A stretch of DNA of 64,000 nt from CALAZP01 sp041164265 (GTDB lineage: Bacteria; Bacteroidota; Bacteroidia; Chitinophagales; Saprospiraceae). Below the pieces are notes generated by a model. The model was not told the DNA's origin, ran no database searches, and was given only the letters and a program-made list of their open reading frames with translations. The stretch is taken from positions 62,001 to 126,000 of the forward strand of contig JBEAPR010000047.1 in assembly GCA_041164265.1 (NCBI GenBank), in the 5' to 3' direction. This document shows, piece after piece, positions 62,254-64,000 of the stretch; the first letter of the stretch is position 1, and each line of letters opens with the position of its first letter. The position numbers and the translations under genes were made by a program.

Positions 62254-63531
62254 ATGCTGGAGCTTTCCTTGTTAAGAGAAAATAAAGATTTGGTAGTCGA
62301 GGGATTAAAAAAGAGAAACTGGAGTGCTGAAGAATTAGCTATCCTCGACCAAATCATTACTCTAGATGACCTTAGGAAAAAACTTCAGACTGATTTAGAT
62401 GCTTTACTTGCCGAGAGAAATAAACTGTCCAAAGAAATTGGGGATTTATTTAAGCAAGGCAAACAAGCTGACGCTTCAGTAGCTAAAGATAAAGTAGCTT
62501 CCATAAAAGATGAGGTAACTTCAATAGAAAGTGCTCACAAAAAAGCGGAAGAAGATCTTACAGACTTATTATTAAAGGTACCCAATGTACCACATTCAAG
62601 TGTTCCTGCTGGCAAAGATGAAAAAAGTAATGAGGTGCACAAACCTTGGCCTAATCCTTTCCCTAAACTTGGTGAAGAGGCAATTCCGCACTGGGAATTA
62701 GCCAGCAACTTTAACTTGTTTGATTTAGAACTAGGAACAAAGATAACTGGGCCAGGATTTCCCGTTTTTCGAGGTAAAGGCGCTCGTCTGGAACGTGGTA
62801 TGATTAATTTCTTTCTCGACCGAGCTATAGAAGCGGGTTATGAAGAAATTATGCCACCTATTCTAGTCAATGGAGATACCGCTATGGCAACTGGCCAGCT
62901 ACCTGATAAGGAAGCTCAAATGTACCACACAGAAAAAGACCAACTTTATCTTATTCCAACTGCGGAAGTTCCCGTAACTAATATCTACAGAAATGTCATC
63001 TTAAACGAGGACGATTTTCCTATAAAATTGACAGCTTATACTCCTTGTTTTAGGCGTGAGGCTGGTTCTTATGGAGCTGATGTTAGAGGTCTTAACCGAG
63101 TACATCAATTTGATAAAGTTGAAATTGTGCGTATTGAACATCCTGAAAAATCATATGATGCATTAGAAGAAATGGTAAGCCATGTAGAAGCTTTGTTGGT
63201 TTCCTTAGATCTCCCATACAGAATCCTAAAACTTTGTGGAGGGGATATGGGATTCACCTCTGCACTTACCTATGATTTCGAAGTATATTCCGCTGCACAA
63301 AAAAGATGGTTGGAAGTGAGTTCCGTTTCTAACTTTGAAACCTATCAGACCAATAGATTGAAATTAAGATATAGAGATGGAAAACATACTAGGTTGGCTC
63401 ACACCCTGAATGGAAGTGCTTTGGCATTGGCTAGAATTGTGGCTGCTATATTAGAAAACAACCAAACTGTAGAAGGTATTCTAATTCCTGAAATTTTAAG
63501 GCCATACGTTGGTTTTTCAAAAATTGAATAA
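62254..63531 (+). CDS. serS: Serine--tRNA ligase
   Basis: The 425-residue class II synthetase has an N-terminal coiled-coil arm (about 30-100; LAERNKLSKEIGDLFKQGK) that grips the long variable arm of tRNA-Ser. Motif 1 lies near GARLERGMINFFLDRAIEAG, motif 2 is CFRREAGSYGADVRGLNRVH followed by QFDKVE, and motif 3 is NGSALALARIVAAILEN. Length is standard. It is transcribed alone from a promoter region shared with rho and is followed by an 85-bp gap before the metallopeptidase gene. Confidence 0.97.
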   Translation: MLELSLLRENKDLVVEGLKKRNWSAEELAILDQIITLDDLRKKLQTDLDALLAERNKLSKEIGDLFKQGKQADASVAKDKVASIKDEVTSIESAHKKAEEDLTDLLLKVPNVPHSSVPAGKDEKSNEVHKPWPNPFPKLGEEAIPHWELASNFNLFDLELGTKITGPGFPVFRGKGARLERGMINFFLDRAIEAGYEEIMPPILVNGDTAMATGQLPDKEAQMYHTEKDQLYLIPTAEVPVTNIYRNVILNEDDFPIKLTAYTPCFRREAGSYGADVRGLNRVHQFDKVEIVRIEHPEKSYDALEEMVSHVEALLVSLDLPYRILKLCGGDMGFTSALTYDFEVYSAAQKRWLEVSSVSNFETYQTNRLKLRYRDGKHTRLAHTLNGSALALARIVAAILENNQTVEGILIPEILRPYVGFSKIE

Positions 63532-63616
63532 ATATTTCTACTTATGTTATCCAGAAACTTTTTCTCAAAAATTTTGGTTTATTAAATCTATTCAATGATG
63601 TTTAAAAACTAATATA

Positions 63617-64000
63617 ATGGGTGGATATATTCTATTAACAGTTTTGGTTTCAATTGTCGGATTTGTTGTACAAGGGAGACTTAAATCGAAATTTTCTAAA
63701 TACAGTCGTCTTGCCATTAGTAGTAGAATGAGTGGTGCTGAAATTGCAAGAGAAATGCTACATTACTATGGTATTCGTGATGTCAATGTCGTCGAGGGAA
63801 GAGGAATGCTCACTGATCATTATAATCCTGCAAGTAAGACAGTATCACTAAGTCCAGATATATATAGAGGTGCTAGTATTGCAGCGGCGGCAGTAGCTGC
63901 TCATGAATGTGGTCATGCCGTTCAGCATGCTAAAGCATATGCTTGGTTGCAACTAAGATCCTCTTTGGTACCTATTGTAAGCATTGCTTCTAACCTGCAA
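63617..64000 (+). CDS. Zinc metallopeptidase, YugP family (partial, runs off the window)
   Basis: The open frame from ATG 63617 continues past the window end, giving 128 residues so far. It starts with a membrane segment (GGYILLTVLVSIVGFVVQG) followed by SRMSGAEIAREMLHYYGIRD and EGRGMLTDHYNPASKTVSLS, then the zinc-binding AAHECGHAVQHA. This order matches the YugP/PF04298 neutral zinc metallopeptidase family, which is normally about 225-235 residues, so roughly 100 residues are missing. It is probably a membrane-bound protease; its substrates are unknown. Confidence 0.9.
   Translation, partial: MGGYILLTVLVSIVGFVVQGRLKSKFSKYSRLAISSRMSGAEIAREMLHYYGIRDVNVVEGRGMLTDHYNPASKTVSLSPDIYRGASIAAAAVAAHECGHAVQHAKAYAWLQLRSSLVPIVSIASNLQ

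Noticed and set aside
1..64000. CRISPR arrays, insertion sequences, phage genes or rRNA
   Set aside because: No spaced direct repeats, transposase or integrase motifs, terminal inverted repeats or rRNA sequence were seen on reading through the window.

Overview
The window is AT-rich chromosomal DNA from a member of the Bacteroidota. Supporting markers are a SusC/SusD pair, a protein with a type IX secretion C-terminal domain, DUF4290 and DUF4270 proteins, the MoxR/Bat aerotolerance operon, a stand-alone glycogen synthase catalytic domain, and promoter-like TAnnTTTG elements with A-rich leaders in place of Shine-Dalgarno sites. A Saprospiria-like organism is plausible, but the window alone cannot settle the order. 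I see no phage, insertion sequence, CRISPR array or broken gene. One tRNA (CAU anticodon) is present.

Layout. Positions 1-5 kb carry an ECF sigma factor with its probable membrane partner, a TPR lipoprotein, a T9SS cargo protein, a small glucosaminidase and an OmpH/Skp chaperone. Positions 5-28 kb form a sugar-utilisation region: M50 protease and Na+/solute symporter, a GHL10 TIM-barrel protein, a CBM9-like protein, an NHL propeller, an FG-GAP/ASPIC lipoprotein, a DUF4434 protein, a RenBP-type N-acylglucosamine 2-epimerase, an FAD-dependent oxidoreductase lipoprotein, SusC, SusD, a LacI-type regulator, a ROK sugar kinase and a NagB-PIG-L fusion. Positions 28-46.6 kb are mostly housekeeping: murA, DUF4290, DUF4270, a GT5 protein, a YbhN-like protein, rfaE2, a Nif3-like protein, a zinc-ribbon protein, a membrane pyrophosphatase, a Prc-type protease, an ABC-F protein, a TlpA-like protein, pheT and rny. 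Positions 46.6-57.2 kb are a minus-strand run of 12 genes: glucosaminidase/LysM, outer-membrane barrel, lptB, two small lipoproteins, then moxR, DUF58, a membrane protein, batA, batB, batC and batD. Positions 57.4-64 kb hold the tRNA, a PHP phosphoesterase, an MscS channel, rho, serS and the start of a YugP-type zinc protease.

How the genes fit together. The 6-28 kb region reads as an amino-sugar locus. Glycan is imported by SusCD and the symporter, ManNAc and GlcNAc are interconverted by the epimerase, a ROK kinase phosphorylates the sugar, and the NagB-PIG-L fusion deacetylates and/or deaminates it. Two matching LacI-type operators (TGTGTnCGCACACA), one before susC and one between lacI and the kinase gene, lie at the same distance from a -7-like element and tie the two halves into one regulon. 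No classical glycoside hydrolase, sialidase, nanA or nagA is present; the catalytic candidates are GHL10, DUF4434 and the oxidoreductase. I consider this the best candidate for an under-described system.

Other points of note are a 159-nt rod-shaped RNA fold between pheT and rny that resembles 6S RNA, a 24-bp perfect palindrome directly before rny, an intrinsic-terminator-like hairpin in the rho leader, a MurA with Asp in place of the fosfomycin-target Cys, and a NagB domain lacking the conserved catalytic Asp.
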